From Mycobacterium sp. PO1 (GTDB lineage: Bacteria > Actinomycetota > Actinomycetes > Mycobacteriales > Mycobacteriaceae): DNA of 64,000 bases. Each line of letters opens with the position of its first letter. Position 1 is the first letter of the stretch. Under the pieces are notes generated by a model, which saw nothing but the letters and a program-made list of their open reading frames with translations, searched no databases and was not told the origin of the DNA. The translations under genes were made by a program, and so were the position numbers. This document shows, one piece after another, positions 9,015 through 18,099 of the stretch. Location: contig NZ_BLTG01000078.1 of the NCBI RefSeq assembly GCF_017312405.1, forward strand, positions 1-64,000, written 5' to 3'.

Positions 9015-10766
9015 TCAGCCCAGCCCAGCGATCCTTGCCACCCGTAGCGCCGCGGTCAGCTCGAGCAGATCTTTCGGCCGTGCCAACCGCAGCCCGGTGA
9101 GCTCCTCCAGCCGCCTGATGCGCTGTGCGACCGTGTTGACGTGCAGGTGCAGCACGCCGGCGGCGGCCCGCCGGTCGAGATCATGGTCGACGAAGACCCT
9201 GGCGGTGTGAAGCAGTTCGGTGGACCGCTTTCGGTCGTACTCGATGGCGGGGCCCAGAACTGCGTACGCGAACTCGCGCAGCCGGTCAGGCTCGTCGAGT
9301 TGCAGCAGCAGGTGGTCGATGGTGACGTCACCGAGATCCATGACCGTCGACGTGCGCTGCTCCGCGGCGAGGTCGAGCGCGCCGCGGACCGTGCGAAACG
9401 CCGCGGGCAACTCCCGGGCGCTGGCCGGGCGGGACACCGCCGCCACGGCGTAGTCGACAACCCCGGCCCGGCGGAGCGTGTCCACGAGACGGCCGGCGAT
9501 GTCGGCCGGCGACACGTGGGGGGATCGGTCGGAGCAGACGAGCACCACGTCGCCGCGGTAGGTGGCCGCCAGCGGGCGGGCCGCCAGTGCGGACACGACC
9601 CGGTCGGCGACGGCCAGCACACGATCGGTGCGGGTGTCGGTGAGTTTCGCTGCGGGAGAACGCAGCACCACCAGTGTCTGGCGGCCGGACAGATCCCAAC
9701 CCAGTCGGCGCGCCCGGTCGAGCAGTTCCGGCAACGCCGCGTCGTCGACGGCCAGCAGGTCGGCCACGAGCGAACCTCGCAGCCGCTGCTCGACCTCCGC
9801 GGCGGTGCGCGCCCGCAGTAACTCCAGCGCGGTGACGACCGCAGCCTGCTCGACGGCGCGCACATCGAGACCGGACAGCTCGGCACGTGGCGCGTCGACA
9901 TGGATGCGCGCGACCACGGCGGCATCGAGGAGCACTCCGGCCACTGCGGGCCCGCGGGAGCGAACCGAGACGACAGTGCCGGCGCGCAGCTGCTCGTCCA
10001 CCTCGACCGGGGTGGGCTCGCGGTCGATTCCCGGCCAGTGCGCCGCGGCCAGCGTTTCACCGTAGACATCCTCGATCAGCACCCCGTGCCCGAGCAGCTC
10101 GGCGAGCGCGGCACACACCCCGGCCACGCCTTCGCCCCGCAGTGCGGTCGCGGTGAGCAGGGTATGCACCTCCTCGGCGCGGCGGAGCTCACGGATGGTG
10201 GCCTGCTCCTGGGCTCGCAGCTGCGCGGTCCCCAGCGCGATCGCCACCTGACTGGCCAGCGTGGAGACCAAGCCGATCTCGGCGCGGTCGAACTGATGTG
10301 GCTCGGCGCGGTAGCCGTTGAGCGCACCGATGACCTCGGCTCCGCGTCGCAGCGGCACTGAGATCAGCGCTCGATAACCCTGCTCATGGGCGACGCCGCC
10401 CCAGCCGAAACCAGGAACTTGCTCGATGTCGCCAAGGGCGACGACTTCTCCGGTCCGGAAGGCCATGCTGGTCGGCGCCTCCTGATCGCCGCGCACGTCG
10501 AGCAGGATCGGGCGGTCCGCATTGACCTGAGCGACGTACTCGGGCGACAACCCGTGCGACCCCACGATGGTCAGCGCGGCGCCACCGTGCGCGGGCAGGA
10601 ACACCGCACAGAAGTCGTAGTCCAGGAGGGTGCACGCTGTCCGGGCGACTCGGTCGAGCAGATCGGTGACCGGTTGCTCACCGCCGACCGCTTCGCCGAT
10701 CTCGGCCAGGGCGCTCAGCCACCGCTCCGAGGGCGGGACCGGTGAGGAATGTGTCGACACTGACAT
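9015..10766 (-). CDS. GAF and PucR/CdaR-type helix-turn-helix transcriptional regulator
   Basis: A regulator of about 583 residues. The N-terminal half is a GAF-type sensor domain (from PVTDLLDRVARTACTLLDYDF through IGALNGYRAEPHQFDRAEIG, roughly residues 25-180). The middle is a GGDEF-like/CdaR linker. The last 60 residues hold the PucR C-terminal HTH, with VLHLHVNTVAQRIRRLEEL as the recognition region. PucR-family proteins are usually ligand-responsive activators of neighbouring catabolic genes. It is divergent from the ABC/monooxygenase operon starting at 10867, so control of that operon is the natural inference. The start is uncertain: ATG 10766 or ATG 10778, neither with a convincing ribosome-binding site. 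Confidence 0.85.
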   Translation of the reverse strand: MSVSTHSSPVPPSERWLSALAEIGEAVGGEQPVTDLLDRVARTACTLLDYDFCAVFLPAHGGAALTIVGSHGLSPEYVAQVNADRPILLDVRGDQEAPTSMAFRTGEVVALGDIEQVPGFGWGGVAHEQGYRALISVPLRRGAEVIGALNGYRAEPHQFDRAEIGLVSTLASQVAIALGTAQLRAQEQATIRELRRAEEVHTLLTATALRGEGVAGVCAALAELLGHGVLIEDVYGETLAAAHWPGIDREPTPVEVDEQLRAGTVVSVRSRGPAVAGVLLDAAVVARIHVDAPRAELSGLDVRAVEQAAVVTALELLRARTAAEVEQRLRGSLVADLLAVDDAALPELLDRARRLGWDLSGRQTLVVLRSPAAKLTDTRTDRVLAVADRVVSALAARPLAATYRGDVVLVCSDRSPHVSPADIAGRLVDTLRRAGVVDYAVAAVSRPASARELPAAFRTVRGALDLAAEQRTSTVMDLGDVTIDHLLLQLDEPDRLREFAYAVLGPAIEYDRKRSTELLHTARVFVDHDLDRRAAAGVLHLHVNTVAQRIRRLEELTGLRLARPKDLLELTAALRVARIAGLG

Positions 10767-10866
10767 AGAGATCAGCATAGAAGTGTCACGCAAGACATTG
10801 CCCGCGTTCTTTCCGGCGACCACAGTGGGTCCTCGTGATCACCGTCACAACCCGAGGAGGTCATCG
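10767..10866. promoter_or_regulatory. Divergent promoter region, PucR regulator / catabolic operon
   Basis: A 100-bp gap between two divergent genes must hold both promoters and probably the regulator's binding site. It ends with the strong ribosome-binding site GAGGAGG six bases before the GTG of the binding-protein gene. I see no strong palindrome or clear -10/-35 pair. Confidence 0.45.
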
Positions 10867-11916
10867 GTGACTGTTTCATCTCGTACCTGCGTGAGAACCG
10901 TGGTGGCCGTCGTCGCCGCGGCCGTCCTGACCTTGACCACGGCGTGCTCAGCCGGACTGGGTGGTCCGGCATCGTCGCGGACCGCTCGCGACGGGGTCAT
11001 CCGGTTCACGTTCGCCCCCGACCCGATCTGGGACTACATGAACGACACCGGCGTCGTCGAGGAGTGGCAGCGCGATTCCGGCTACACCATCGAGAGCAGC
11101 GCCACCTGGGACGAGTTCGGCCTTTTCGCCGGTGGTCACGCCGACATCATCTCCACGGCATCGTTCGAAGTGCCGTATCTGGAGGAACAGACCCGGCGCG
11201 AGACCGTGATCATCGGCCGCTACAACGCTGAACGAAGTCGCATCCTGGTGCGTACCGACGACCCGGCCCAGTCGCTCGAGGACCTGCAGGGCAAGAGGCT
11301 CGGCGTGTTCACCACGGTGTCCGGCACGCTGGTGTGGAGTGCGCTGGTCGAGCAGATGCACGGCCTCAAGCTAGTGGACGGTGACTTCGACGTCGTTGTC
11401 GCCGACATCCAGAACCTGTCGAACCTGTTGGCGCGCGGTGAGATCGACGCGTGCATCTGCTATCCCGACCTCTCCGCACGCGAGCTGCGTGAAGGGTCGG
11501 TGCGCGCGCTGTACGACGGAAAGTCGTCGGCCGACCTGTTCGCCCAGCTCGACGCTCCCGGCCACGACGGGCCGATGGGCAACGTGTTCGTCGCGCGCAA
11601 GGACTGGGTCGACGAGCATCCCGGTGAGGTGTCGGCGTTCCTCGACCTGTGGGATCGTGGCCTCACCGAGTGGCAGCAACACCGTGACGACATGATCGAG
11701 CGCTACCCTCAGCACTTCGCCGTGTCGACGCCCGAAGACATCGCGTTCATGAAGGACTACGTGGCCCAACATGATTGGGTTACCGATGAGGTCCGCTTCG
11801 ATCAACAGTGGGCTGAGGACGAGAGCTCCATCTTCGACCTGATGCGGCGGACCGGCGTGATCGCCGAGGACGTGACCGATCCGAAATTCCTGCCCACCGA
11901 AGGAGTCCAACCGTGA
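10867..11916 (+). CDS. ABC transporter substrate-binding lipoprotein (SsuA/TauA/NMT1-like)
   Basis: A 349-residue exported binding protein. The signal sequence ends in TTAC (cysteine at about residue 29), a lipobox that would anchor it outside the membrane. The body reads as an NMT1/SsuA-type periplasmic fold: SLEDLQGKRLGVFTTVSG, the helix LLARGEIDACICYPDLSA and a C-terminal helical segment. This class binds small organics such as sulfonates, thiamine precursors or aromatic acids; the ligand here is unknown. GTG 10867 is preceded by GAGGAGG. It heads a seven-gene run to 16912 and overlaps the next gene by GTGA. Confidence 0.87.
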   Translation: MTVSSRTCVRTVVAVVAAAVLTLTTACSAGLGGPASSRTARDGVIRFTFAPDPIWDYMNDTGVVEEWQRDSGYTIESSATWDEFGLFAGGHADIISTASFEVPYLEEQTRRETVIIGRYNAERSRILVRTDDPAQSLEDLQGKRLGVFTTVSGTLVWSALVEQMHGLKLVDGDFDVVVADIQNLSNLLARGEIDACICYPDLSARELREGSVRALYDGKSSADLFAQLDAPGHDGPMGNVFVARKDWVDEHPGEVSAFLDLWDRGLTEWQQHRDDMIERYPQHFAVSTPEDIAFMKDYVAQHDWVTDEVRFDQQWAEDESSIFDLMRRTGVIAEDVTDPKFLPTEGVQP

Positions 11917-12743
11917 CCCAGACTGTCGCCCTGCCGGACACCGGGTCGGTCGCGGCGAATCCGCCGTCCCGTCGTCGCTCACGTGGGCCCGTCCGACACA
12001 ACCGGTGGCTCGTGTCCGGCTCTGCTCTCCTCCTCGCCCTGGCCGCCTGGGCTGCCCTGGCAGCCTGGGTCGACGACCCGATTCTGCCCACCCCCGTCGG
12101 AGTCGGTGAGCAGGTGTACGCCATCGTGGTCTCCGGCGAGGCGGTCGCGAACTTCGCCACCAGCATCGCCAAGATCGCCGCCGGATTCGCCATCGCCATG
12201 GCCGGCGGGTTGGTGATCGGTTTCGCGATGGGCCGCAGCCGATTCCTCAACGCGTACTTCTCGTTACCGCTCTTCGTCCTCGGCAACATGCCCGGACTGA
12301 CCTACGCCGTCTTCGGACTGCTGATCTTCGGCGTGGGCGCCGGTGGCCCGATCGTCGTGTCGGCGCTGGTGGCACTCCCGTTCATCGCGATGAACGTCGC
12401 CGAAGGTGTGCGGTCGGTCGACGGCAACCTGCTGGCGATGTGTCAGGCGTTCGAGCGGCGCCGAAGCGACATCCTGCGCCATCTCTACCTACCGGCACTG
12501 ACGACCTTCGTCTTCGCCGGCGTGCGCTACGGCTTCGCGATGGCGTGGAAGGTCGAGGCGCTCACCGAGGTGTTCGGGGCGAGCAGCGGAGTCGGGTTCA
12601 TGATCCGCAAGGCCTACCAGGAATTCCGGGTGGACGACATGTTGGCTTGGACCGCGTTGTTCATCATCGCGATGGTGCTGATCGAGAGAGGCCTGGCGGC
12701 CCTGGAGAACCGCTTCTTCGCCTGGCGGAAGGAAATCGCATGA
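11913..12743 (+). CDS. ABC transporter permease (SsuC/TauC-like), first
   Basis: A 276-residue inner-membrane permease of the BPD_transp_1 class. Several hydrophobic segments are visible (residues 31-52, 80-105 and 115-150, and at the C-terminus). The cytoplasmic EAA-type loop is near AEGVRSVDGNLLAMCQAF. It has a GTG start overlapping the previous stop as GTGA, with AAGGAG upstream. Together with the second permease and the ATPase it forms an importer of the sulfonate/taurine/nitrate type. Having two different permeases is a little unusual, because many Ssu/Tau systems use a single permease as a homodimer. Confidence 0.88.
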   Translation: MTQTVALPDTGSVAANPPSRRRSRGPVRHNRWLVSGSALLLALAAWAALAAWVDDPILPTPVGVGEQVYAIVVSGEAVANFATSIAKIAAGFAIAMAGGLVIGFAMGRSRFLNAYFSLPLFVLGNMPGLTYAVFGLLIFGVGAGGPIVVSALVALPFIAMNVAEGVRSVDGNLLAMCQAFERRRSDILRHLYLPALTTFVFAGVRYGFAMAWKVEALTEVFGASSGVGFMIRKAYQEFRVDDMLAWTALFIIAMVLIERGLAALENRFFAWRKEIA

Positions 12744-13519
12744 CCGTCATCTCGTCCTGGCAACACCAGCTACGGGCACGGGGAACGTCGGCGGGAGCCG
12801 TCACTGCGGCACTGCTCAGCATCCTGGCCGCCTGGCAGCTCGCCGTCATCGTGGGAAACCGTGTGCCGTCGGTGACCGACTCGATCCAGCGGTTGATCAC
12901 CGAGGCCGAGATCGGCGAACTGTGGCACAACCTGGCGTTGAGTATGAACCGGTTCGTCCTCGGCCTGGCCGCGGCGCTGATCGTCGGCGCGGTCATCGGG
13001 GTGCTGATGGGCCTGTCCCGCCTGGCCGATCTCGCGTTCTCCGACCTGAACGCCGCCGCGCTGGCCATCCCGGCGGTGATCTGGGCGCTGCTGACCACCA
13101 TGTGGTTCGGCTTCGGCTGGCTCACCCCGGTCGTCACCGTGTTCCTGTCCGGCCTGCCGTTCGTGGTGGTGAACATCGCGAAGGCGACCAGAGCGGTGCC
13201 CGCCGATCTGGTTCTCATGGCGCGGGCCTTCGGCGTCCCCCGTATCCGGGTACTCCGTGAGATCGTCGCACCCGCGGTGGCCGGATCAACCATCGCCGCG
13301 GTCCGATTCGCCATCATGAGCGCGTGGAACGGGCTCCTGTTGGCTGAGTGGTTCGGCGCCACCTCCGGAGTGGGCTGGCGGGCCCGCTACTGGTACGACG
13401 CCAACCAACTCGACGGCTTCTTGGCGTGGGTGCTCGTCTTCATCCTGCTGCTGGTTGTCGCAGACCTGCTCATCCTCGGGCCCATCGAGCGCTACGCCAC
13501 CCGTTGGCGCTCCGTTTAG
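12740..13519 (+). CDS. ABC transporter permease (SsuC/TauC-like), second
   Basis: A 259-residue permease homologous to the gene before it. It shows about six membrane segments and an EAA-like loop around ATRAVPADLVLMARAFGVP (residues 147-165). The ATG at 12740 overlaps the previous stop as ATGA and has GGAAGGAAA upstream. The larger open frame beginning at 12440 is just the out-of-phase shadow of the first permease. It probably pairs with the first permease as a heterodimeric channel powered by the following ATPase. Confidence 0.88.
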   Translation: MTVISSWQHQLRARGTSAGAVTAALLSILAAWQLAVIVGNRVPSVTDSIQRLITEAEIGELWHNLALSMNRFVLGLAAALIVGAVIGVLMGLSRLADLAFSDLNAAALAIPAVIWALLTTMWFGFGWLTPVVTVFLSGLPFVVVNIAKATRAVPADLVLMARAFGVPRIRVLREIVAPAVAGSTIAAVRFAIMSAWNGLLLAEWFGATSGVGWRARYWYDANQLDGFLAWVLVFILLLVVADLLILGPIERYATRWRSV

Positions 13520-13532
13520 AAAGCGAGAAATC

Positions 13533-14279
13533 ATGGCCTCCATCGAAATCCAGACCCTCGTCAAAGAATTCACGGACCGCCGCGGGATCGTCACGCGGGT
13601 GATCGACGAGATCGACCTCACGATCTCCGGCGAGACCTTCGTCTCCATCGTCGGGCCGTCCGGCAGCGGAAAGACCACCCTGCTCAACATCGTCTCCGGT
13701 ATCGAGCCACTCAGCTCGGGAAACGTGCGGTTACGGGCCGGAACACGCGACGCGCGGGTGGGCTACGTCTTCCAGGACGCGCGCTTACTCCCTTGGCGTA
13801 CGGTCATGGCCAACCTGGGATTCGTGCAGCACGAACGGGACGGCTGGCAGAACCGCGCCCGGCATTACCTCGACCTGGTCGGGCTGAGCCACTGTGCCGA
13901 CCGTTATCCGGCCCAGCTGTCCGGCGGTCAGCAGCAGCGCATCGGCATTGCCCGCGCCTTCGCCGTGGAACCCGACGTGCTGCTGATGGACGAGCCGTTC
14001 AGCCACCTCGATGCCATGACCTCGCGCACCCTGCGAGAACACCTCGAGCGCATCTGGCTGGAGTCTCGCCGCACCGTCATGTTCGTCACCCACGACGTGA
14101 CCGAGGCCGTCCAGCTGTCCGACCGCATCGTCGTGCTGGCGCCCGGCGGCCGCATCCACGAGATCATCGATGTCGATCTTCCCAGGCCGCGGCGGGCTTC
14201 CGACCCCGCGGTAGCCGTGTTGCAGGCCGAGGTACTCGCGCGTTTCGAGGCTCTCGAAGCGGCTGGATCAGCGGCATGA
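13533..14279 (+). CDS. ABC transporter ATPase (SsuB/TauB-like)
   Basis: A 248-residue nucleotide-binding subunit. Walker A is GPSGSGKTT at about residues 41-49, the Q-loop is in VFQDARLLPW, the signature is LSGGQQQR, Walker B is VLLMDEP and the switch histidine lies in VTHDVTEA. Length and motifs fit the Ssu/Tau/Ntr importer class without an extra regulatory domain. ATG 13533 is chosen over earlier in-frame codons, which lie within the permease gene. The stop overlaps the ATG of the amidohydrolase, coupling transport and catabolic genes. Confidence 0.93.
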   Translation: MASIEIQTLVKEFTDRRGIVTRVIDEIDLTISGETFVSIVGPSGSGKTTLLNIVSGIEPLSSGNVRLRAGTRDARVGYVFQDARLLPWRTVMANLGFVQHERDGWQNRARHYLDLVGLSHCADRYPAQLSGGQQQRIGIARAFAVEPDVLLMDEPFSHLDAMTSRTLREHLERIWLESRRTVMFVTHDVTEAVQLSDRIVVLAPGGRIHEIIDVDLPRPRRASDPAVAVLQAEVLARFEALEAAGSAA

Positions 14280-15262
14280 CAATGCATCCCGGCCCGATCG
14301 ACATCCATGCCCACTGGCTGCCGCGGGAGCTGTTCGGCCTCGCGCCGGGCACACCACTTCCCGCGCTGCGCGACCACGACGGCCAACTGCACCTCGGGGA
14401 CCTCCCGTTGTCGATAGAGACCGACGCGATGAGCGATATCGCCCGCGTACTCGACGACACCGACACCGCCGGGCTCGGCGCGCGGGTGCTGTCCGCTCCA
14501 CCGTTCGCGTTCCCGGTCGCCGACCACGACGGCGTCGACGACTTCGTCAGGACCTTCAACGACACGCTGCACCAGGTGTGCCGCGACAGCGCCGGCAGGC
14601 TCGCGGGTCTGGCGTTGGTGTCCCTGCACGACCCCGCCGCGGCACGAAAGCAGATGGAGGCGGTGGCCGGATCCGAGGTCATCCGGGGCATCGCGGTGCC
14701 GCCGCTGCTGGCCGACACCTCGTTCGACGTGAGCCCGATGCGCGACATCCTCGGCTTCGCTGCCGAACTCGACTTCGCGGTGCTCGTCCACCCGATGCAG
14801 CTACCGCGGCCCGAATGGGGTTCGCATTACCTGGCCAACCTCATCGGCAATCCCGTCGAGACCGCCACCGCCGCGGCTGCCCTGATCCTCGGCGGTGTCC
14901 TCGACGACATCCCGGGATTGCGCATCTGCCTCGTGCACGGCGGCGGTTGCGCGCCGGCGCTCGTCGGTCGGTGGGAGCACGGCTGGCGGCAACGCGCCGA
15001 CGTCCGGCAGGGGGGTATCCGGCCGCCCCGGGAGACGTTCTCCGCGTTGTGGTTCGACACATTGACCCACGACGTCGCTGCGCTGGAGCTGCTGAGAGCA
15101 CAGACAGACCCACGCAGACTGATGTGCGGCAGTGACTATCCCTTCGACATGGGCACGCCCGACCCCCTCGCACTACCGCACGCGGCGGGCATCGACGACG
15201 CCGCGCTGGAGGACAACGCCCGGACCTTCCTCGGGCTCGACACAGGAGAGACACATGACTGA
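14276..15262 (+). CDS. ACMSD-type amidohydrolase/decarboxylase (amidohydrolase_2)
   Basis: A 328-residue metal-dependent TIM-barrel hydrolase of the amidohydrolase_2 family. Metal ligands are visible: HxH at residues 11 and 13, the VHP histidine, the HGGG histidine and the aspartate of CGSDYPFDMG. Characterised members decarboxylate amino-carboxymuconate semialdehyde, gamma-resorcylate or carboxyvanillate, or hydrolyse ring-cleavage products. ATG 14276 overlaps the ATPase stop (ATGA), and ATG 14282 is also possible. Its 3' end overlaps the monooxygenase start by eight bases. In this setting it most likely decarboxylates or hydrolyses a ring compound; the exact reaction is unknown. Confidence 0.85.
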   Translation: MTMHPGPIDIHAHWLPRELFGLAPGTPLPALRDHDGQLHLGDLPLSIETDAMSDIARVLDDTDTAGLGARVLSAPPFAFPVADHDGVDDFVRTFNDTLHQVCRDSAGRLAGLALVSLHDPAAARKQMEAVAGSEVIRGIAVPPLLADTSFDVSPMRDILGFAAELDFAVLVHPMQLPRPEWGSHYLANLIGNPVETATAAAALILGGVLDDIPGLRICLVHGGGCAPALVGRWEHGWRQRADVRQGGIRPPRETFSALWFDTLTHDVAALELLRAQTDPRRLMCGSDYPFDMGTPDPLALPHAAGIDDAALEDNARTFLGLDTGETHD

Positions 15263-16460
15263 CACCGGCCGACAGCACTGGGCAGGACATCGCGCCGTCG
15301 TCATCGGCGGCTCGATCGGCGGTCTGACCGCGGCGCTGCTGCTGCGCAAGCTGGGGTTCGACGTCGACGTCTACGAACGAACCCCCACCGATCTCGACGG
15401 GCGCGGAGGCGGCATCGTGCTGCAGCCCGACACACTGCGCTGGTTCGTCGAGTGCAGCGAGCAGCACCCCGAAAATGTCAGCACAGCAACTCATTTCGTA
15501 CAGTACCTGGGTTCCGAAAACGAGGTGGTCTACCGTGAGGCGGCGCCGTGGCGATACACCTCTTGGGGGACGTTCTACCGGGCACTGCTCGCTGATTTCG
15601 GCACCGAGCGCTATCACCTCGGCGAATACGCGTCCGGCTTCGATCAGGACGCCGACGGTGTCGAGGTCAGGTTCGCCTCCGGACGCATCGAGCGCGCCGA
15701 ATTGGTGGTGTTCGCCGACGGCATCACCTCGGCGAGCCGGCGTCGCATCTCCCCGGATTCGGAGCTGGAGTACTCCGGCTACGTCGGCTGGCGGGGTACG
15801 GTGCCCGAACGCGAGGTCTCACCGGCCACTTTCGAGCTGCTGCGCGACTCGATCAGCTACAGCTTTGGCCTGCACACCCACATCAACGTCTACCCGATCC
15901 CGTCCCCGTCGGGTGGGCTGTCCGTCGGTGAGCGACTGCTGAACTACGTCTGGTACCGCAATGTCGCCGAGGGGTACGAACTCGACGAGCTGATGACCGA
16001 CAAGCGCGGCTTCGTCGCCGGGGTCTCCCTGCACCCCGGCCAGGTCCAGGACCGCTTCGTTGACGAGATGCGCTCGGCGGCAAGCAACGTGTTGGCTCCG
16101 GCAGCGGCCGAGGTGGTGTTGCGCACCGAGCAGCCCTATCTGCAGGCGGTCTATGACGTCGGGGTGCAGCAGATGGCGACCGGGCGCGTGGCGCTCATCG
16201 GCGATGCCGCGAGTGCCGCCCGGCCGCACGCGGCGGCCGGCACCGCCAAAGCGGCGGCGAACGCGTGGGCGCTGCACGACGCGCTCGCCGACAGCTCCGA
16301 CATCGCCGAGGCGCTCGCCAAATGGGAACCCGGACAACTCGAGCTGGGCCAGCGGCTGCTGCGCCGCGTCAAGGAGATGGGCACCCGCTCCCAGGTCACC
16401 TGCACGTGGGTGCCCGGTGACCCAGACAACCGGTTCGGCCTCTACGGCCCGGGCCATTAG
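15255..16460 (+). CDS. FAD-dependent aromatic monooxygenase (dihydroxypyridine-hydroxylase-like)
   Basis: A 401-residue group-A flavin hydroxylase. The dinucleotide fold GGSIGG is at about residues 18-23, followed by an acidic residue closing the second strand (DVDVYER). The FADG segment matches the DG motif, and the second FAD motif GDAA is followed by RPHAAAGTAKA. That last stretch resembles 2,6-dihydroxypyridine 3-hydroxylase and 6-hydroxynicotinate/salicylate hydroxylase relatives. The reaction would be NAD(P)H- and O2-dependent ring hydroxylation. ATG 15255 has ACAGGAGAG upstream. Placed between an amidohydrolase and a cupin, it supports a ring-degradation operon. The substrate is inferred only by class. 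Confidence 0.85.
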   Translation: MTDTGRQHWAGHRAVVIGGSIGGLTAALLLRKLGFDVDVYERTPTDLDGRGGGIVLQPDTLRWFVECSEQHPENVSTATHFVQYLGSENEVVYREAAPWRYTSWGTFYRALLADFGTERYHLGEYASGFDQDADGVEVRFASGRIERAELVVFADGITSASRRRISPDSELEYSGYVGWRGTVPEREVSPATFELLRDSISYSFGLHTHINVYPIPSPSGGLSVGERLLNYVWYRNVAEGYELDELMTDKRGFVAGVSLHPGQVQDRFVDEMRSAASNVLAPAAAEVVLRTEQPYLQAVYDVGVQQMATGRVALIGDAASAARPHAAAGTAKAAANAWALHDALADSSDIAEALAKWEPGQLELGQRLLRRVKEMGTRSQVTCTWVPGDPDNRFGLYGPGH

Positions 16461-16474
16461 AGAAAGGCACCGCC

Positions 16475-16912
16475 ATGACGACCACGAACAACGACTTCCT
16501 GACCGATGCGCCCCTGGCCGGGACGCTCGTCGGCACTGACTATCAAGGCTGGACGGACGAGTTGCGCGCCGAGTTCGACACCCACGCCCACGACGGCCAC
16601 GTCGGGTCCCGGTTGCTCAGTGAGAACGGCCGGGTACGGGTGTGGGAGATCCGGTTGGCGCCGGGGGCCAGGTGGCACGCCCACCGCCACGTCCTCGACT
16701 ACTTCTGGACTGCTGTCACGCCGGGCCGCAGCCGCCAGCACACCGCAGACGGCACCACACGGGAGGTCGCCTACGACGCCGGGGAAACCCGCCACTTCAG
16801 CTTTGCCGCAGGCGAATACCTGCTGCACGACATCGAGAACATCGGCGACCGGGAGTTGGTGTTCACCACCGTCGAGCACCTCGACTCGGCGAACACGCCC
16901 CTGCCTCTCTAG
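16475..16912 (+). CDS. Cupin-domain protein
   Basis: A 145-residue single-domain cupin. The first conserved cupin motif is visible as LAPGARWHAHRHVLDYFWTA, with histidines that could bind metal, followed by motif two around GEYLLHDIENIGDRELVFTTVE. Small cupins in catabolic operons act as ring-cleaving dioxygenases, isomerases or ligand sensors. The start is ATG 16475, 14 bp after the monooxygenase, and it is probably the last gene of the operon. Its TAG stop overlaps the TAG of the convergent alcohol dehydrogenase within the palindrome CTAG. Confidence 0.85.
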   Translation: MTTTNNDFLTDAPLAGTLVGTDYQGWTDELRAEFDTHAHDGHVGSRLLSENGRVRVWEIRLAPGARWHAHRHVLDYFWTAVTPGRSRQHTADGTTREVAYDAGETRHFSFAAGEYLLHDIENIGDRELVFTTVEHLDSANTPLPL

Positions 16913-18069
16913 GGCGTGACGGCTTCGCTGGACGGGTCGATCAGGATCTTGGCGTGCGCCTCGGGATCGCCCAGGGCGTCGAAAGCCGCGGCGACGCCGC
17001 CCAATCCGACCGTGCCCGTCACCAGCGCGGAGGCGTCGAGCTTGCCGTCGGCCAGCATGTGCAGCGTGTCGCGGAACTCCAGGGGCGTGTAGCCGAACGC
17101 GAAGCGCAGGTCGATCTCCTTGCCGATTGCCATCGCCGGGCGCAGCTTGTCGTCGCCCATGCACACCCCGACGACCACCACCCGCGACGCCAGCGGGGCG
17201 GCGCCGACGATGCCGTCGATCATCCCCGGCGCCCCGACGCATTCGAAGACCACCGGCCGCTTCGGCGCGGTGCCGCCGAGCCGATCGGCGAGCCGGTAGA
17301 CATGCGACCAACCCGGCACGCGGCGCAGCTTCTCCATCGCACCCATGCCGAGCTCGTAGAGCTCGGGCAGCGCCGTCATACCCCGTCGGTTCGCCGGTAC
17401 CGCCTCGTACGGCGACCCGGCCGCGGGATCGACCACGACATGCGCCCCGCAACGGCTGGCCAGCGCGCGGCGTCCGGGGGAGAAGTCACTGGCGACGATC
17501 GTCTGAATGCCGCGGGCCTTGAGGTGACAGATCACGGCCAGCCCGACCGGGCCGCACCCGATGACGATCGCGACATCCCTGCGGGTGATCTCGCTGCGGT
17601 TGACCGCGTGCAGCGCCACCGCCATCGGCTCGGTCAGCGCCGCGGTGCCCGGATCGAGGCCGTTGGGCACGGCGAACGTCATCGCGGCCTCGGCCACCAC
17701 CTGCTCGGCGAAAGCGCCCGGAGCCTTCGGCGACAGACCGGTCAGATGTACACCGCCGTGGGCGCGCAGCAGCGGGAACGCCACCACCGGCGTGCCGGGT
17801 TTGAACTCCTTGCCCACCTTGCGGCCCCGTTCGGCGACCACACCGCAGAACTCGTGTCCCATCACCACCGGGGTGTCGCTGCGCACGAAGTCGTGATAGC
17901 CGCCTTCGGCCATCACCTCGGTCAGCTCGTCGGCATGATCCTTGGCGTGCAGGTCCGAACCGCAGATGCCGCAGCGCAGCACGTGCAGGATGAGCTGCCG
18001 GTCCGCCGGCCGCGGATCGGGCATGTCGACGACGTCCAGCGTGCCGTGCACGCAACTGACCGCTTTCAT
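16909..18069 (-). CDS. Zinc-dependent alcohol dehydrogenase (MDR superfamily)
   Basis: A 386-residue medium-chain dehydrogenase. The catalytic zinc region is CGICGSDLH (cysteine 36) with GHEFCG (histidine 71, glutamate 72), and the Rossmann motif GCGPVG follows. The structural-zinc four-cysteine lobe is not evident. It should oxidise a secondary alcohol or sugar alcohol with NAD(P). ATG 18069 is chosen because the protein N-terminus fits the GroES-like domain; codons upstream in this frame are antisense to the cyclotransferase gene. It is divergent from the glutaminyl cyclase with a 30-bp gap and convergent with the cupin. The substrate is unknown. Confidence 0.9.
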   Translation of the reverse strand: MKAVSCVHGTLDVVDMPDPRPADRQLILHVLRCGICGSDLHAKDHADELTEVMAEGGYHDFVRSDTPVVMGHEFCGVVAERGRKVGKEFKPGTPVVAFPLLRAHGGVHLTGLSPKAPGAFAEQVVAEAAMTFAVPNGLDPGTAALTEPMAVALHAVNRSEITRRDVAIVIGCGPVGLAVICHLKARGIQTIVASDFSPGRRALASRCGAHVVVDPAAGSPYEAVPANRRGMTALPELYELGMGAMEKLRRVPGWSHVYRLADRLGGTAPKRPVVFECVGAPGMIDGIVGAAPLASRVVVVGVCMGDDKLRPAMAIGKEIDLRFAFGYTPLEFRDTLHMLADGKLDASALVTGTVGLGGVAAAFDALGDPEAHAKILIDPSSEAVTP

Positions 18070-18099
18070 TCGGCCATCGTCGCACGGTAGAACGTCGGT

